From positions 124,001 to 188,000 of the forward strand of contig CAVYOD010000029.1 in the NCBI GenBank assembly GCA_963770045.1: a stretch of 64,000 nt of DNA. Direction: 5' to 3'. Source of the DNA: CAVYOD01 sp963770045 (GTDB lineage Bacteria; Acidobacteriota; Aminicenantia; Aminicenantales; CAVYOD01). A program made the position numbers and the translations under genes. The notes under the pieces are model-generated. The model was not told where the DNA came from, did no database searches, and saw only the letters and a program-made list of their open reading frames with translations. Below, one piece after another: positions 28,843 through 37,895 of this stretch. The number at the start of each line of letters is the position of its first letter. Position 1 is the first letter of the stretch.

Positions 28843-30024
28843 CTACTCTCTCAGGTTGAGATAGCCGCATATCTCTTCCACTTTTCCTGTCTCGGCTATC
28901 CGGGCGAGCTTGGAAGCGACTTCCTTGAAGTGTTCCACCTTGATATCGCGACCGCCCAGGCCATAGACATAATTCACCATCTTGGGCCGCTTCTCATAAT
29001 CATAAAGGGCCGAGCGGATCTCGGTGAAAAGAGGGGCTCCGAAGGCGCCGGGCGCAGAGGACCGGTCGAGGACCGCGACCGCTTTGAGCTTCTTCAGGGC
29101 CTCGGCGATTTTCTGATTGGGGAACGGCCGGAAGATCCTGGGCTTGAGAAGTCCGATCCTCAACCCTTCCTTCCGGAGATCGTCGACCGCGTCCTTGCAC
29201 GTTCCGGCCGCGGAGCTCATGACCACGATGGCGATCTCGGCGTCGTCAAGCTTGTATTCTTCGAAGAAGCCGTATTCGCGGCCGAAGGTGCGGCCGAACT
29301 CTTTCGCGACCGCCTCGATGACCTTGGGGGAATTCTCGATGCCTTCGATCTGGCTTCGCTTGTGCTCGAAATAATAGTCTGTGAAATCGATCGGGCCGAC
29401 CGTGAGCTTACGGCTTGTGTCGAGGAGCGGAAAGACGGGCACGTATTCGCCGATGAATTTCTTGACCGCGTCATCATCCTCGACCTGGATGACCTCGACC
29501 GAATGGCTGACGATAAAGCCGTCGAGGCCGACGAACACCGGCGTCCGGACATCCATATGTTCGGCGATCCGGAAGGCCTGGATGAAATTGTCATAGGCCT
29601 CCTGGCAGTTCTCGGAGTAGATCTGGATCCAGCCCGAGTCCCTCGCCCCCATGGTGTCGCTGTGGTCGCCGTGGATGTTGATCGGAGCGCTCAGGGCCCG
29701 GTTGGCGATCGCGGCGACAATGGGCAGTCTCAGGCCGGCAGCGATATAGAGCATCTCCCACATCAGGGCCAGTCCCTGGGAGGCCGTGGCCGTCATGACT
29801 CTTCCCCCGGCCGAGGCCGCGCCGATGCACACGCTCATGGCGCTATGCTCGCTCTCGGGGCAGACGAACTCTCCGGTGATCAAGCCGTCTGCCTTGAACT
29901 GGGCGATACTCTCCACGATGGCGGTCGATGGTGTGATCGGATAAGCCGCGATCACATCCGGGTCGATCTGCCGGGCCGCCTCGGCGATCGTCTGATTTCC
30001 GTTCAAGGGCTTGAGCGCTTTCAT
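28843..30024 (-). CDS. porA: 2-oxoacid:ferredoxin oxidoreductase, alpha subunit
   Basis: Alpha subunit, 393 residues from the ATG at 30024. An upstream extension to 30204 in the same frame is an overlap with the delta subunit gene and is not protein-like. N-terminal TPP pyrimidine-binding domain with AAYPITPSTAIVE and the ELES-like ESEHSAMSVCIGA, then the C-terminal domain (IAIVVMSSAAGTCKDAVDDLRKEG). The start overlaps the delta stop by 4 bases, indicating coupled translation. The frame is intact with no missing residues seen. Confidence 0.93.
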   Translation of the reverse strand: MKALKPLNGNQTIAEAARQIDPDVIAAYPITPSTAIVESIAQFKADGLITGEFVCPESEHSAMSVCIGAASAGGRVMTATASQGLALMWEMLYIAAGLRLPIVAAIANRALSAPINIHGDHSDTMGARDSGWIQIYSENCQEAYDNFIQAFRIAEHMDVRTPVFVGLDGFIVSHSVEVIQVEDDDAVKKFIGEYVPVFPLLDTSRKLTVGPIDFTDYYFEHKRSQIEGIENSPKVIEAVAKEFGRTFGREYGFFEEYKLDDAEIAIVVMSSAAGTCKDAVDDLRKEGLRIGLLKPRIFRPFPNQKIAEALKKLKAVAVLDRSSAPGAFGAPLFTEIRSALYDYEKRPKMVNYVYGLGGRDIKVEHFKEVASKLARIAETGKVEEICGYLNLRE

Positions 30025-30335
30025 TTTTTCCTCCCTTCGGCGAGCTTGATTTCCTCTTTGACCATGACGATCGCCTTCTCCTTGGGCGGACATTCTACGG
30101 AGCAGATGCCGCAGCCGGTGCAATAATCGTAGTTGAACCCGACCATTTTCTCTCCAGCCAGGCGGACGGCGAAATGAGGACAAAAGAGCCAGCAAAAGAG
30201 ACACTGGATGCAGTTTTTCTCGATGAATTCAGGCTTTTTGCCGGAACGCCAGGTGCCGGTCAAATTGGAGACGGAATTCCCGGCTTTGAGATTGATGGTC
30301 CCGATGGTTAATTCTTTCCAGGTTTCTTTTTTCAT
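30021..30335 (-). CDS. porD: 2-oxoacid:ferredoxin oxidoreductase, delta subunit (2[4Fe-4S] ferredoxin-like)
   Basis: 104 residues with two classical cluster motifs: CIQCLFCWLFCP and CTGCGICSVECP (CxxCxxCxxxCP twice). It shuttles electrons from the TPP centre of the beta subunit to soluble ferredoxin. Start and stop overlap the gamma and alpha genes by 4 bases each (ATGA), so all four subunits are coupled. Confidence 0.94.
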   Translation of the reverse strand: MKKETWKELTIGTINLKAGNSVSNLTGTWRSGKKPEFIEKNCIQCLFCWLFCPHFAVRLAGEKMVGFNYDYCTGCGICSVECPPKEKAIVMVKEEIKLAEGRKK

Positions 30336-30907
30336 CCTTCCTTGACCTCCCTGATAGCCCGGTCGATCGTGCGCAGGTTCATCTCCACGACCTCCGGCCT
30401 CAGTTTTTTGGCCAGAGAGAGCTTGATGTTTTCTTTGAACTTGTCGAGCTCCATCAGGCCGGTCACCTTGACCAGAGCCGCGACCATGGGCACGTTGGGG
30501 ATGGCTTTTCCCAGTTCGGCAGCCGCGATCGCATAAGCGTCCAGAGCGTAGATCTTCCTGTTTCCGAGAGAGAGTCTCTCCCTGATAAGCTCGATTTCAA
30601 AGGTCGTGTTCATGAGGAAGACCGCGTCATCTTTGGCGCCTTCACTGATGTCCACCAGCCCCAGCAGGCTGGGGTCGGTGACGACCACGATGTCGGGATA
30701 ATAAACTTGACTATGAGTGCGAATCGGCTTCTGGCTGATCCGGTTAAAAGCCAGAATCGGGGCGCCGCGCTTCTCGGCGCCGAATTCCGGGAAAGCCTGG
30801 ACATACTTTCCTTTCTCCGTCGACAGGACGTCGGCCAGTGTCACGGCGGCCGTGACGACACCCTGTCCGGCCCGGCCGTGCCAGCGAATTTCGATCGTTT
30901 CTTTCAT
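30332..30907 (-). CDS. porG: 2-oxoacid:ferredoxin oxidoreductase, gamma subunit
   Basis: 191 residues, first gene of the operon, with AAAGGAGGTCC before the ATG. It has the gamma-subunit pattern IRWHGRAGQGVVTAA and the mid-region GAEKRGAPILAFNRIS. The separate gamma and delta genes place the enzyme in the four-subunit form common in anaerobic bacteria and archaea. About 90 bases separate it from recR, which is transcribed the same way. Confidence 0.93.
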   Translation of the reverse strand: MKETIEIRWHGRAGQGVVTAAVTLADVLSTEKGKYVQAFPEFGAEKRGAPILAFNRISQKPIRTHSQVYYPDIVVVTDPSLLGLVDISEGAKDDAVFLMNTTFEIELIRERLSLGNRKIYALDAYAIAAAELGKAIPNVPMVAALVKVTGLMELDKFKENIKLSLAKKLRPEVVEMNLRTIDRAIREVKEG

Positions 30908-31000
30908 TGGACCTCCTTTCTAGGTCTCCTTCAGCGGTGGCTGCAAGTCGTTTTGGCGCACTGAAGTCTCGAAAGCAATATTTTGACCGCGGCTCCGAAG

Positions 31001-31609
31001 CTACTCTTTTAGCTCGGTCCTTCCTTCCAGGGCCTTCTTGATCGTCACCTGATCGGCGAAGTCGATGTCCGACCCAACAGGCAGGCCCATGGCCAGCCTG
31101 GTCATCCTGATCCCGAATTTTTTCAGGACTCTCAAAAGATAGAGGGCCGTGGCCTCGCCTTCGACGGTGGGGTTGGTGGCCAGGATGATCTCCGCAAAGC
31201 GACCTTTCTCGATCCTCTGGATGAGCTTATCCAGCCTGAGTTCGTCGGGCCCCACTCCTTTGAGCGGCGAGAGCGTCCCCAGAAGCACATGATAGCGGCC
31301 GTGATAGATCCCCGTCTTCTCGATCGAGGAGATATTGAACGGCTCTTCAACGATGCAGAGCTGGTCATCGCTCCGGTTCGAATCCGAACATATCTGACAG
31401 GGGTTGACGTGGGTGATGTTGTTGCAGATCGAACAGTAAAAGATTTTTCTCTTGGCGTCTCTGATCGACTCGGCCAGGCGGTCGGCTTCTTCCTGAGGGA
31501 GCGCGAGGAGATAAAAAGCGATCCTCTGGGCCGTCTTGGACCCGATCCCGGGGATCTTTCTGAGCTCGTCGATCAGGCTGCCGAGGGGCTGGGCATATTC
31601 AAACATCAA
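31001..31609 (-). CDS. recR: recombination mediator protein RecR
   Basis: Acts with RecF/RecO to load RecA at gaps. The 202-residue product has an N-terminal helix-hairpin-helix (KIPGIGSKTAQRIAF), a zinc finger with C59, C62, C71, C74 (CSICNN... CQIC), and a Toprim domain (CIVEEPFN... GRYHVLLGTLSPLKGVGPDEL). It is last in dnaX-ybaB-recR, an order conserved in many bacteria, and its start overlaps the stop of ybaB by 4 bases. Either of two adjacent Met codons could be the start. Confidence 0.97.
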   Translation of the reverse strand: MMFEYAQPLGSLIDELRKIPGIGSKTAQRIAFYLLALPQEEADRLAESIRDAKRKIFYCSICNNITHVNPCQICSDSNRSDDQLCIVEEPFNISSIEKTGIYHGRYHVLLGTLSPLKGVGPDELRLDKLIQRIEKGRFAEIILATNPTVEGEATALYLLRVLKKFGIRMTRLAMGLPVGSDIDFADQVTIKKALEGRTELKE

Positions 31610-31917
31610 AATAGCCCTGGAATTTTCAAACCCGCCCCCAATCCTCCCAGCTTCTGCGACAGCTGTTCGTCCACCTTGGTGCTGGCGTCATTGAAGGCGG
31701 CTATGATCAAGTCCTGGAGCATGCCGATATCGTCTTTGTTGACCACCTCGGGGTCGATCCGCAGGGAGATGAGATTCTTCTGGCCGTCGAGGACCAGGGT
31801 CACCATGCCGCCGCCGCTGTTGCCTTCGATTCTCAGCTCAGCAAGCTCCCCCTGCAATCTTTCCTGCATCTCTTTGGCCGTCTTCAGCATCTTCTGCAGA
31901 TCACCGATTCCTTTCAT
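31606..31917 (-). CDS. YbaB/EbfC family nucleoid-associated protein
   Basis: 103 residues with the family layout: an N-terminal helix (MKGIGDLQKMLKTAKEMQERLQGELAELRIEG), a Gly-rich turn GGGMVTLVLDG, and a C-terminal helix with DLIIAAFNDASTKVDEQLSQKLGG. It is a DNA-binding dimer of poorly defined role, and its position between dnaX and recR is diagnostic. GGAGAGGGGAG precedes the ATG, and 17 bases separate it from the end of dnaX. Confidence 0.95.
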   Translation of the reverse strand: MKGIGDLQKMLKTAKEMQERLQGELAELRIEGNSGGGMVTLVLDGQKNLISLRIDPEVVNKDDIGMLQDLIIAAFNDASTKVDEQLSQKLGGLGAGLKIPGLF

Positions 31918-31934
31918 CTCCCCTCTCCTTGTTC

Positions 31935-33596
31935 TTATTCCGTCTTATTGCCCCTCTTGATCGGTTGGACCGACAGCACCTGCGCCTTGAAGGTGTTCAT
32001 GAAATGCTGGACGGTCGGGTCTTTCAGGGCCGATTCGATCTCTCTTTCCCTCCTGCCTCTCTCTTCAACGTCGGGGGCGGACAATTTGACCTCGATCTTT
32101 TTTCCCATGACCTGGGCGGCCGCTTTTTCCAGCCATTTGAGTTCTTTCTGGATCATGTCCAAGTAGAACTTCTTGCCGCTTTCGAAAAAGATCTCCAGGG
32201 TATCCCCTTTGAATTCGTGGGAGGAAGACTGCCCGACGACGGCGGCCAGGGCCGCCTTCTCCTTCTGGAGCTCCTCCATGATCCTGGCAAAAGTATTCAC
32301 CGGGGTGGTCTTCTTTTCGGTCGTGAGCGAGCCCGATCCGTCCGGCGCCTGGGACCTTGACCGGGAGGAGGCCTCGGGGTCGGACCGCGCCTTATCCCAT
32401 GGCCCGGCTTGCGCGGGCGCAAGGGGTCTTTTGGAAGGCGCTGGCTCTCCGCCGCCCCCCTTTTGTATCTCCCGCATCTCCCGGACGAGATCCTTCAGGG
32501 GGGTGATTTTCCTGTAGTGGCAAAGTTTGACCAGGAGCGTTTCCAGGTAGATCTGCGGGTGGGAGGAATACCGGAGGTCCTGCTCGCCCTGCTGAAGAGC
32601 CAGGAGATAACGGAGGAGGTCTTCGGGGCCGACCTTTTGAGCCTCCATTTTGAGGCGCGCGAGATCCTCTGAATCGAGGGGCAGCAGGTCTTCGGGTTTG
32701 TCGAGCGACGCGACCAGGAGGAGTCCCCGAAAATGCTGGATCAGCTCCTTATAAAAATACCGAAGGTCGTACCCGTTGGCGATGACTTTTTCGACCAGGG
32801 CGAAGACCTGGTCCGGCTTCTCCTCAAAAATGGCGCCGGAGAACTCGAACAAAAGGTCCCGGCTGATGATCCCCAGGATCTCCTTCAGATCGTCATCATT
32901 GATGACCTCGCCGCAGAAGGCCACGGCCTGGTCCAGCAGGCTCTGGGCGTCGCGCAGGCTTCCCTCGGCCGCTACGGCGATCAGGTTCAGGCCATAGGGA
33001 GAGATGGTGATCTTCTCTTTCTGGGTGATGTCGAGCAGGTGATTGATGGTCTCTTTCTGGGAAATCTTTTTGAACTCGAAGTGCTGGCAGCGGGAAACGA
33101 TGGTCGGCGGGACCTTGTGGAATTCCGTTGTGGCGAAGATGAAGACCGTGCTCGGCGGAGGCTCTTCGAGGGTCTTGAGGAGGGCGTTGAAGGCCTCCTT
33201 GGTCAGCATGTGGACCTCGTCGATGATGACGACTTTGTAGCGGCTGTGGATGGGCTTGTATTTCACGCCTTCGCGGAGGGTCCGGATCTCCTCGATTCCC
33301 CGGTTCGAGGCCCCGTCGATCTCGAGGACGTCGATCGAGCGGTCTTCACTGATGGACTCGCAGGACTCGCATTTATTGCACGGCGTCGGGGTCGGGCCGT
33401 GCTGGCAGTTCAGAGCTTTGGCCAGGATCCGCGCCGCCGTCGTCTTCCCCACGCCGCGCATGCCCGAGAACAGATAGGCCTGGGCGATCCGGTTCATTTT
33501 GATGGCGTTCTGGAGGGTCTGGACGACCGGCTTCTGGCCGATCATCTCCTCAAAGGTCTTAGGCCGGTATTTCCTGGCAAAAATTAAATAGGACAT
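31935..33596 (-). CDS. dnaX: DNA polymerase III subunit gamma/tau
   Basis: Clamp-loader ATPase of 553 residues. Walker A GMRGVGKT is at 45-52, a four-Cys zinc module at C64, C73, C76, C79, DEVH box (VVIIDEVHML), and SRC motif (VSRCQHFEFKK). The C-terminal part holds a Pro/Ser-rich linker (about 375-440) and a tau-like domain. I looked for the A-rich slippery heptamer that makes a shortened gamma form in some species and did not see one, so probably only the full-length form is made. First gene of the dnaX-ybaB-recR cluster. Confidence 0.96.
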   Translation of the reverse strand: MSYLIFARKYRPKTFEEMIGQKPVVQTLQNAIKMNRIAQAYLFSGMRGVGKTTAARILAKALNCQHGPTPTPCNKCESCESISEDRSIDVLEIDGASNRGIEEIRTLREGVKYKPIHSRYKVVIIDEVHMLTKEAFNALLKTLEEPPPSTVFIFATTEFHKVPPTIVSRCQHFEFKKISQKETINHLLDITQKEKITISPYGLNLIAVAAEGSLRDAQSLLDQAVAFCGEVINDDDLKEILGIISRDLLFEFSGAIFEEKPDQVFALVEKVIANGYDLRYFYKELIQHFRGLLLVASLDKPEDLLPLDSEDLARLKMEAQKVGPEDLLRYLLALQQGEQDLRYSSHPQIYLETLLVKLCHYRKITPLKDLVREMREIQKGGGGEPAPSKRPLAPAQAGPWDKARSDPEASSRSRSQAPDGSGSLTTEKKTTPVNTFARIMEELQKEKAALAAVVGQSSSHEFKGDTLEIFFESGKKFYLDMIQKELKWLEKAAAQVMGKKIEVKLSAPDVEERGRREREIESALKDPTVQHFMNTFKAQVLSVQPIKRGNKTE

Positions 33597-33717
33597 GGCA
33601 AAAGGTTATGATCAAGGCTCGATAAGGAAGTGTCGTTCCTTTCTTATGTAAACGATATCTTAGCACAATTTCTCGAGAAATCAAACGGCAAATTCATAAC
33701 AAATGCTCCGCTTGATG

Positions 33718-33747
33718 TTGACACTAAATTTCAGCGTGTGTTAGCCT
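33718..33747 (+). promoter_or_regulatory. putative sigma70 promoter upstream of the TSUP transporter gene
   Basis: TTGACA at 33718-33723 and TAGCCT at 33742-33747, 18 bp apart, lie in the divergent gap between dnaX and the transporter gene. The ribosome site AGGAGG is at 33761-33766. Confidence 0.45.
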
Positions 33748-33774
33748 AGGCCTCATGATCAGGAGGTGGTCGGC

Positions 33775-34698
33775 ATGTTAACCGCCAAAGGAGTTCTTTT
33801 TATCGCTCTTGGTGTATTGAGTGTGGTCTATTTCATCTACTGGATTGTGCTGGCCAGGAAAGCAGCAGATTTCAAAGAGACGGAAGGCGGAGCCCCGGGT
33901 CGGAAGCGATGGCCCAACTTGACCGACGGGGCCATCGGGTTCGTCGCGAATTTTTTCGACGCTCTAGGAATCGGGTCGTTTGCCACGACCACTTCCGTTT
34001 TCAAGCTTCGCAAAATGGTGCCCGACCGCCTTATCCCTGGCACTTTGAACGCAGGCCACGCCTTTCCCACCATCGCCCAGGCCTTCATCTTTATGGCCAT
34101 CGTCCAAGTGGACATAAAGACCCTGATTCTCATGATCATCGCTTCGGTTTTAGGGGCATGGCTTGGTGCGGGAGTCGTGGCTGCTTGGCCGAAGCGTAAA
34201 GTGCAGATCGGGATGGGATTGGCCCTCCTCGCCGCTGCCTCACTGATGTTGATGACCCAGCTCAAACTCTTTCCCAGGGGAGGCGACACTTTGAGCCTGG
34301 AACAAACGCGTCTGGTGGTGGGAATCGTTGGGAATTTTGTTCTGGGGGCCCTGATGACGCTGGGAATCGGACTCTATGCGCCGTGCATGATCCTGGTCAG
34401 CCTCTTGGGAATGAACCCCAAAGCCGCATTTCCCATCATGATGGGATCGTGCGCCTTCCTGATGCCCATCGGAGGCCTTCGCTTCATTCGAAAGGGCAGC
34501 TACAGTCTTCGTCACGCCATAGGGTTGGCTTTGGGCGGCGTGCCCGGGGTCTTGTTAGCGGCTTTCATTGTCAAATCGCTGCCATTGACGGCCATCCGCT
34601 GGCTTGTCGTTGTGGTTGTCGTCTATACGGCGACAATGATGCTCCGCTCGGCCTTGGGCGATTCGCAAAGACGGATTGTTCCAGAGGAAGTCGAATAG
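33775..34698 (+). CDS. TSUP (TauE/SafE) family membrane transporter
   Basis: About 307 residues with eight or so membrane segments and the Gly-rich TSUP pattern (GAIGFVANFFDALGIGSFATTT, HAIGLALGGVPGVLLAAFIV). The family exports sulfite, sulfoacetate or other organic anions. ATG at 33775 was chosen because AGGAGG ends 8 bases before it; an in-frame GTG at 33766 sits within that site. Substrate unknown. It is followed after 17 bp by another transporter in the same direction, so they may form an operon. Confidence 0.86.
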   Translation: MLTAKGVLFIALGVLSVVYFIYWIVLARKAADFKETEGGAPGRKRWPNLTDGAIGFVANFFDALGIGSFATTTSVFKLRKMVPDRLIPGTLNAGHAFPTIAQAFIFMAIVQVDIKTLILMIIASVLGAWLGAGVVAAWPKRKVQIGMGLALLAAASLMLMTQLKLFPRGGDTLSLEQTRLVVGIVGNFVLGALMTLGIGLYAPCMILVSLLGMNPKAAFPIMMGSCAFLMPIGGLRFIRKGSYSLRHAIGLALGGVPGVLLAAFIVKSLPLTAIRWLVVVVVVYTATMMLRSALGDSQRRIVPEEVE

Positions 34699-34715
34699 TC
34701 TGAGGCGCCCCAAGG

Positions 34716-35579
34716 ATGAATAAACAGAGAAGCCTCCTTGAGATTCAAATTGCGGTCTTACTCTTCGGGCTGGCGGGCCTGTTCGGAAAATGGCTGCCGT
34801 TGCCTCCGACGCTCATCGTGCTGGGCCGGGTCTTTTTTGCCAGTCTGACTCTGGCTCTTCTTCTCGGATTGACCAAGCAACGCCTGAGAATCAGCCCCAG
34901 GACGGATTACGTCATTTTCGCGGTCATGGGGGCCATCCTGGCCCTGCACTGGGTCGTCTTCTTCAAATCGATCCAGGTCTCGACCGTCGCCGTGGGGCTT
35001 CTTTCCTACTCGAGTTTCCCCGTTTTCACGGCCTTCCTGGAACCTCTCATCCTCCGGGAGTCTCTAGAGAAGATCAATATCGTCTTTGCCTTCATATGTA
35101 TTGGGGGAGTTTTCCTGATCGTCCCGCGCTTCGCCCTCTCCAATGTCGTCCTCCAGGGCGTTCTCTGGGGGCTGGCGGCCGGGCTGAGCTTCTCCGTATT
35201 GACAATCATGAACAGAAGATTTTCCCAGAAATACTCGAGCCTGGCCGTCGCTTTTTTCCAGGATTTTTTTGCGACTCTGATCCTTGTGCCTTTCTTCTTC
35301 GGCCGCCGATCGGCGCTCAGCGCCCGCGTCATCCTCCTTTTGATCATTCTCGGCGTCCTGTGCACGGCCGGTTCCCATACGCTCTTCATCCAGGGCATGA
35401 AGCGGATCAAGGCCCAAACAGCCAGCCTGATCAGCTCCCTGGAGCCTGTCTACGGGATTGTCTTTGCCTATCTTTTTTTGAGAGAGGTGCCTTCCTTCCG
35501 GACGGTTGTCGGAGGGACCGTTATTCTGGGAGCGATTATTATTGTTTCGCTGCGGGCCGCCGGAGGGGGGAGCAGCTGA
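34716..35579 (+). CDS. EamA-family (DMT superfamily) membrane transporter
   Basis: 287 residues, about ten hydrophobic segments in two homologous halves: AVLLFGLAGLFGKWLPL... VVFFKSIQVSTVAVGLLSYSSFPVFTAFLEPL and its repeat GVLWGLAAGLSFSVLTIMNRRFSQ... SLISSLEPVYGIVFAYLFLREVPS. This is the EamA pattern of drug/metabolite exporters. Likely co-transcribed with the TSUP gene just upstream. The substrate cannot be predicted. Confidence 0.88.
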   Translation: MNKQRSLLEIQIAVLLFGLAGLFGKWLPLPPTLIVLGRVFFASLTLALLLGLTKQRLRISPRTDYVIFAVMGAILALHWVVFFKSIQVSTVAVGLLSYSSFPVFTAFLEPLILRESLEKINIVFAFICIGGVFLIVPRFALSNVVLQGVLWGLAAGLSFSVLTIMNRRFSQKYSSLAVAFFQDFFATLILVPFFFGRRSALSARVILLLIILGVLCTAGSHTLFIQGMKRIKAQTASLISSLEPVYGIVFAYLFLREVPSFRTVVGGTVILGAIIIVSLRAAGGGSS

Positions 35580-35617
35580 AAAAGCATCAGGAAAACGGGA
35601 CCGCAGCGCGGCCGCGA

Positions 35618-36487
35618 CTAACTTAGTTTCGGCTTTGCTGAAAGAGCTATCCTAACATCCAGCCTCGATCCGGATCTCTCGACGATCCCGAATTTCTTGC
35701 TGTAATCCAGGAAAACTAGCCCCCTCTCCCCTTTCTCCAGGATTTTTATGTACGCGTCCAAATTGGCCAGGAGGTTTTGAAGGGCCGCCGAGGCCGAAGC
35801 CTCGTCCGGATAATTGATGACAAACCTGGTTGAGATTCCCATGCTTTTATCTTGATAGTCCGCTGCCAGGGCGAAGATCTTGCCCCCGAGTTTGAAGACA
35901 TCTCCCTGGCCAAAAGTGAAGATCGACTCCAAGGCGTAGGGTCCCCGGATGAGCCGCTCAGAGCCCTTGACCCTGCCCTCCTGCGGAAACTGATCGAAAC
36001 TCACAGACGTCTTTTCATGAGGGATCGCCTGGAGCATTCCACGGGCCAAGCCGACCATGGCGGGAAGCAGTGAATCACCGCCGTCCATATTATTGATGTG
36101 GATGAAAGAGCGGCCTTTGAGAATCGTGAACTGCGTCTTGTCGCCGGAATTCCGGTCCGGGATTCCCTCGACGGGCGTCTCAAGGCCGCATTTCATAAGG
36201 TAGATTCCAAGGGCTGAATCCGGGCTCTCCATCTGATAGACTTCCAACACGAGTTCGGAAGCCCCGTTTTTGTAGCTTTGGACCAACAGCTTGTCAAACC
36301 CGAACTCGAGGAAGATCTCCGCCCCTCCATCGATATAGTCGAAAAGATCTCCTCTTCCGAACTCCTTTGCCGGCTCCGATTTTGCCCAGCCGGGAACGAG
36401 GCCATCGGGAGGAAGCACGGTTTGTGAGGTCAAGATGAGCCGGGCGGCAAAGAGCACAAAGCATAAAACGATGATCTTCCTCAGCAT
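35618..36487 (-). CDS. DUF6599-like exported protein
   Basis: 289 residues from ATG 36487; the frame extends upstream to 36763 antisense-like with no ribosome site, overlapping the next gene, and is not used. N-terminal signal (IIVLCFVLFAARLILTSQ). The core LVPGWAKSEPAKEFGRGDLFDYIDGGAEIFLEFGFDKLLVQ... followed by SALGIYLMKCG is the conserved head of DUF6599 proteins. Role unknown; it lies downstream of the Tat-exported DUF362 protein, 25 bp away, so the two are probably one operon. Confidence 0.8.
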   Translation of the reverse strand: MLRKIIVLCFVLFAARLILTSQTVLPPDGLVPGWAKSEPAKEFGRGDLFDYIDGGAEIFLEFGFDKLLVQSYKNGASELVLEVYQMESPDSALGIYLMKCGLETPVEGIPDRNSGDKTQFTILKGRSFIHINNMDGGDSLLPAMVGLARGMLQAIPHEKTSVSFDQFPQEGRVKGSERLIRGPYALESIFTFGQGDVFKLGGKIFALAADYQDKSMGISTRFVINYPDEASASAALQNLLANLDAYIKILEKGERGLVFLDYSKKFGIVERSGSRLDVRIALSAKPKLS

Positions 36488-36512
36488 GGCCAATCCTTCA
36501 GGGGTTTTAGAC

Positions 36513-37727
36513 CTAGACCTTGATATGCTGCATCTTGGCAGGATCGGTGACGCCGATACCAAGCTTTTCCGCGTAGTGGAGGTAGTCGGTGAACCTGGGA
36601 TGTTCATTGACCTTGATGCCCATGCTCTTCCGTTTGGCCACGATGGCCTGGTGGCAGACCATGTCCAGGGCGAAAGCGTCGGTGGCGAAGTAGAGGGTGT
36701 TGAGCCAGTAGGCGAATTTTCCTTCATATTCCGGGCCGCCTTCGTATTGGCCCCGCAGCCCATCGGTGAGATTCAAGACCAGTTTGTCGCGGATTGGGGA
36801 AAAAGCCATGACCTCGGTATTGACATTAAAGACCAGCGGCTTGTGCAGCCTGTTGGTATTGCAGACCGCTCCGTAGCCGAGGTTCTTGGTGGCCATGGAA
36901 ATCCCGTTCCCCGTATTCTTAAATACCGGGACGTTGATGATTTTGGTCAATTTCTTGGTCAGAAGTTTTCCGAAATAAGAATATTTACCGTTAAAGACAT
37001 GCTGGTTGAGGTAGGCATTGTCTTTGGGCCCTTCGATATCGGCCCAGTAATAGACTTCTTTGTCAAAATTGTCGGCGCTCACGTGGCTGCCGTCCGGCTT
37101 CAACCAGTGGCTGTTGTCAGTGGACTTCCCCATGGCGGCGGCCTCATCCATGGTCTGAAGGCCCTCGATTCCGATTCCCGGGTACTGCTCCGGCGTGAAA
37201 CCGGCATCCTTGAGCATAAAGTCAAAACGGTCCCAGATAATGACGTTCCGCTTGGGGAGTCCACCCTGGACGAGCCAAGTGATGATTGCGCTTACCACCT
37301 CGTGATGGGTGCTTATTGTCGCCGGTCCGACCGGGTTGACTTTGATCCCGACGATATCGTCTCGGCTGAAAAACAAACCGAAGCTGTCTTTGGCGCTCTT
37401 TCCCGTCAACCGGGTTAGGCCTTTTTCGAACATCGCGGACACGACTTCGGCGACAGGCTTATCATTTTTTGTGGCCGCCGCGTCCTGGACTTCGACAACC
37501 TGGCCGGGGAAAAGGCCCGGAAGCGAATGCTTGGTCCTGGGGACTTTGAAGGCGTCCGATACATTGGTTTTGGGTATTGCCGCCGCGACGGGGGGTTTCT
37601 CGTCCTGGGCGACCAAGGATCGGTTGCTGAGTAATAAGCCGATGCTCGCGGCCCCGCCTATCTTCATGAAATCACGGCGGTCGAGACCTCTCGGAGACGT
37701 CATCGAGCGATAACCTTTCTCTTTCAT
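36513..37727 (-). CDS. DUF362 domain-containing protein with Tat signal
   Basis: 405 residues from ATG 37727, preceded by GGAGAAACAGG. The N-terminus has a twin-arginine motif (LDRRDFMKIGGAASIGLLLS) for folded export. The rest carries DUF362 features (VGIKVNPVGPATISTHHEVVSAIITWL... IWDRFDFML... INVPVFKNTGNGISMATKNLG). DUF362 proteins are frequently tied to iron-sulfur chemistry, but I see no ferredoxin-type CxxCxxC here. Function unknown. Confidence 0.85.
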   Translation of the reverse strand: MKEKGYRSMTSPRGLDRRDFMKIGGAASIGLLLSNRSLVAQDEKPPVAAAIPKTNVSDAFKVPRTKHSLPGLFPGQVVEVQDAAATKNDKPVAEVVSAMFEKGLTRLTGKSAKDSFGLFFSRDDIVGIKVNPVGPATISTHHEVVSAIITWLVQGGLPKRNVIIWDRFDFMLKDAGFTPEQYPGIGIEGLQTMDEAAAMGKSTDNSHWLKPDGSHVSADNFDKEVYYWADIEGPKDNAYLNQHVFNGKYSYFGKLLTKKLTKIINVPVFKNTGNGISMATKNLGYGAVCNTNRLHKPLVFNVNTEVMAFSPIRDKLVLNLTDGLRGQYEGGPEYEGKFAYWLNTLYFATDAFALDMVCHQAIVAKRKSMGIKVNEHPRFTDYLHYAEKLGIGVTDPAKMQHIKV

Positions 37728-37895
37728 CCTGTTTCTCCTTCGGCATACTCTAGCGGATTCCGGGAGTTTCTTCAACAAGATCCTTGGCTCAACCCGGCGC
37801 GTTTGCTCATCTCACTAGACGCCGAATGGAAATGAGGCATGAGCGGCAAGAAAACGAAGAGGGGGCCCTGTGGTTCAGAGCACAGGGAAGTTTCT

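Noticed and set aside
28930..30126. 398-residue open frame on the plus strand
   Set aside because: It is fully antisense to porA and porD, which have strong family motifs; it has no ribosome site or recognisable domain.
31935..33596. Programmed frameshift site in dnaX
   Set aside because: No A-rich slippery heptamer found in the region between the ATPase core and tau domain.
36435..37418. 327-residue open frame on the plus strand
   Set aside because: Antisense to the DUF362 gene; composition mirrors codon bias of the real strand.
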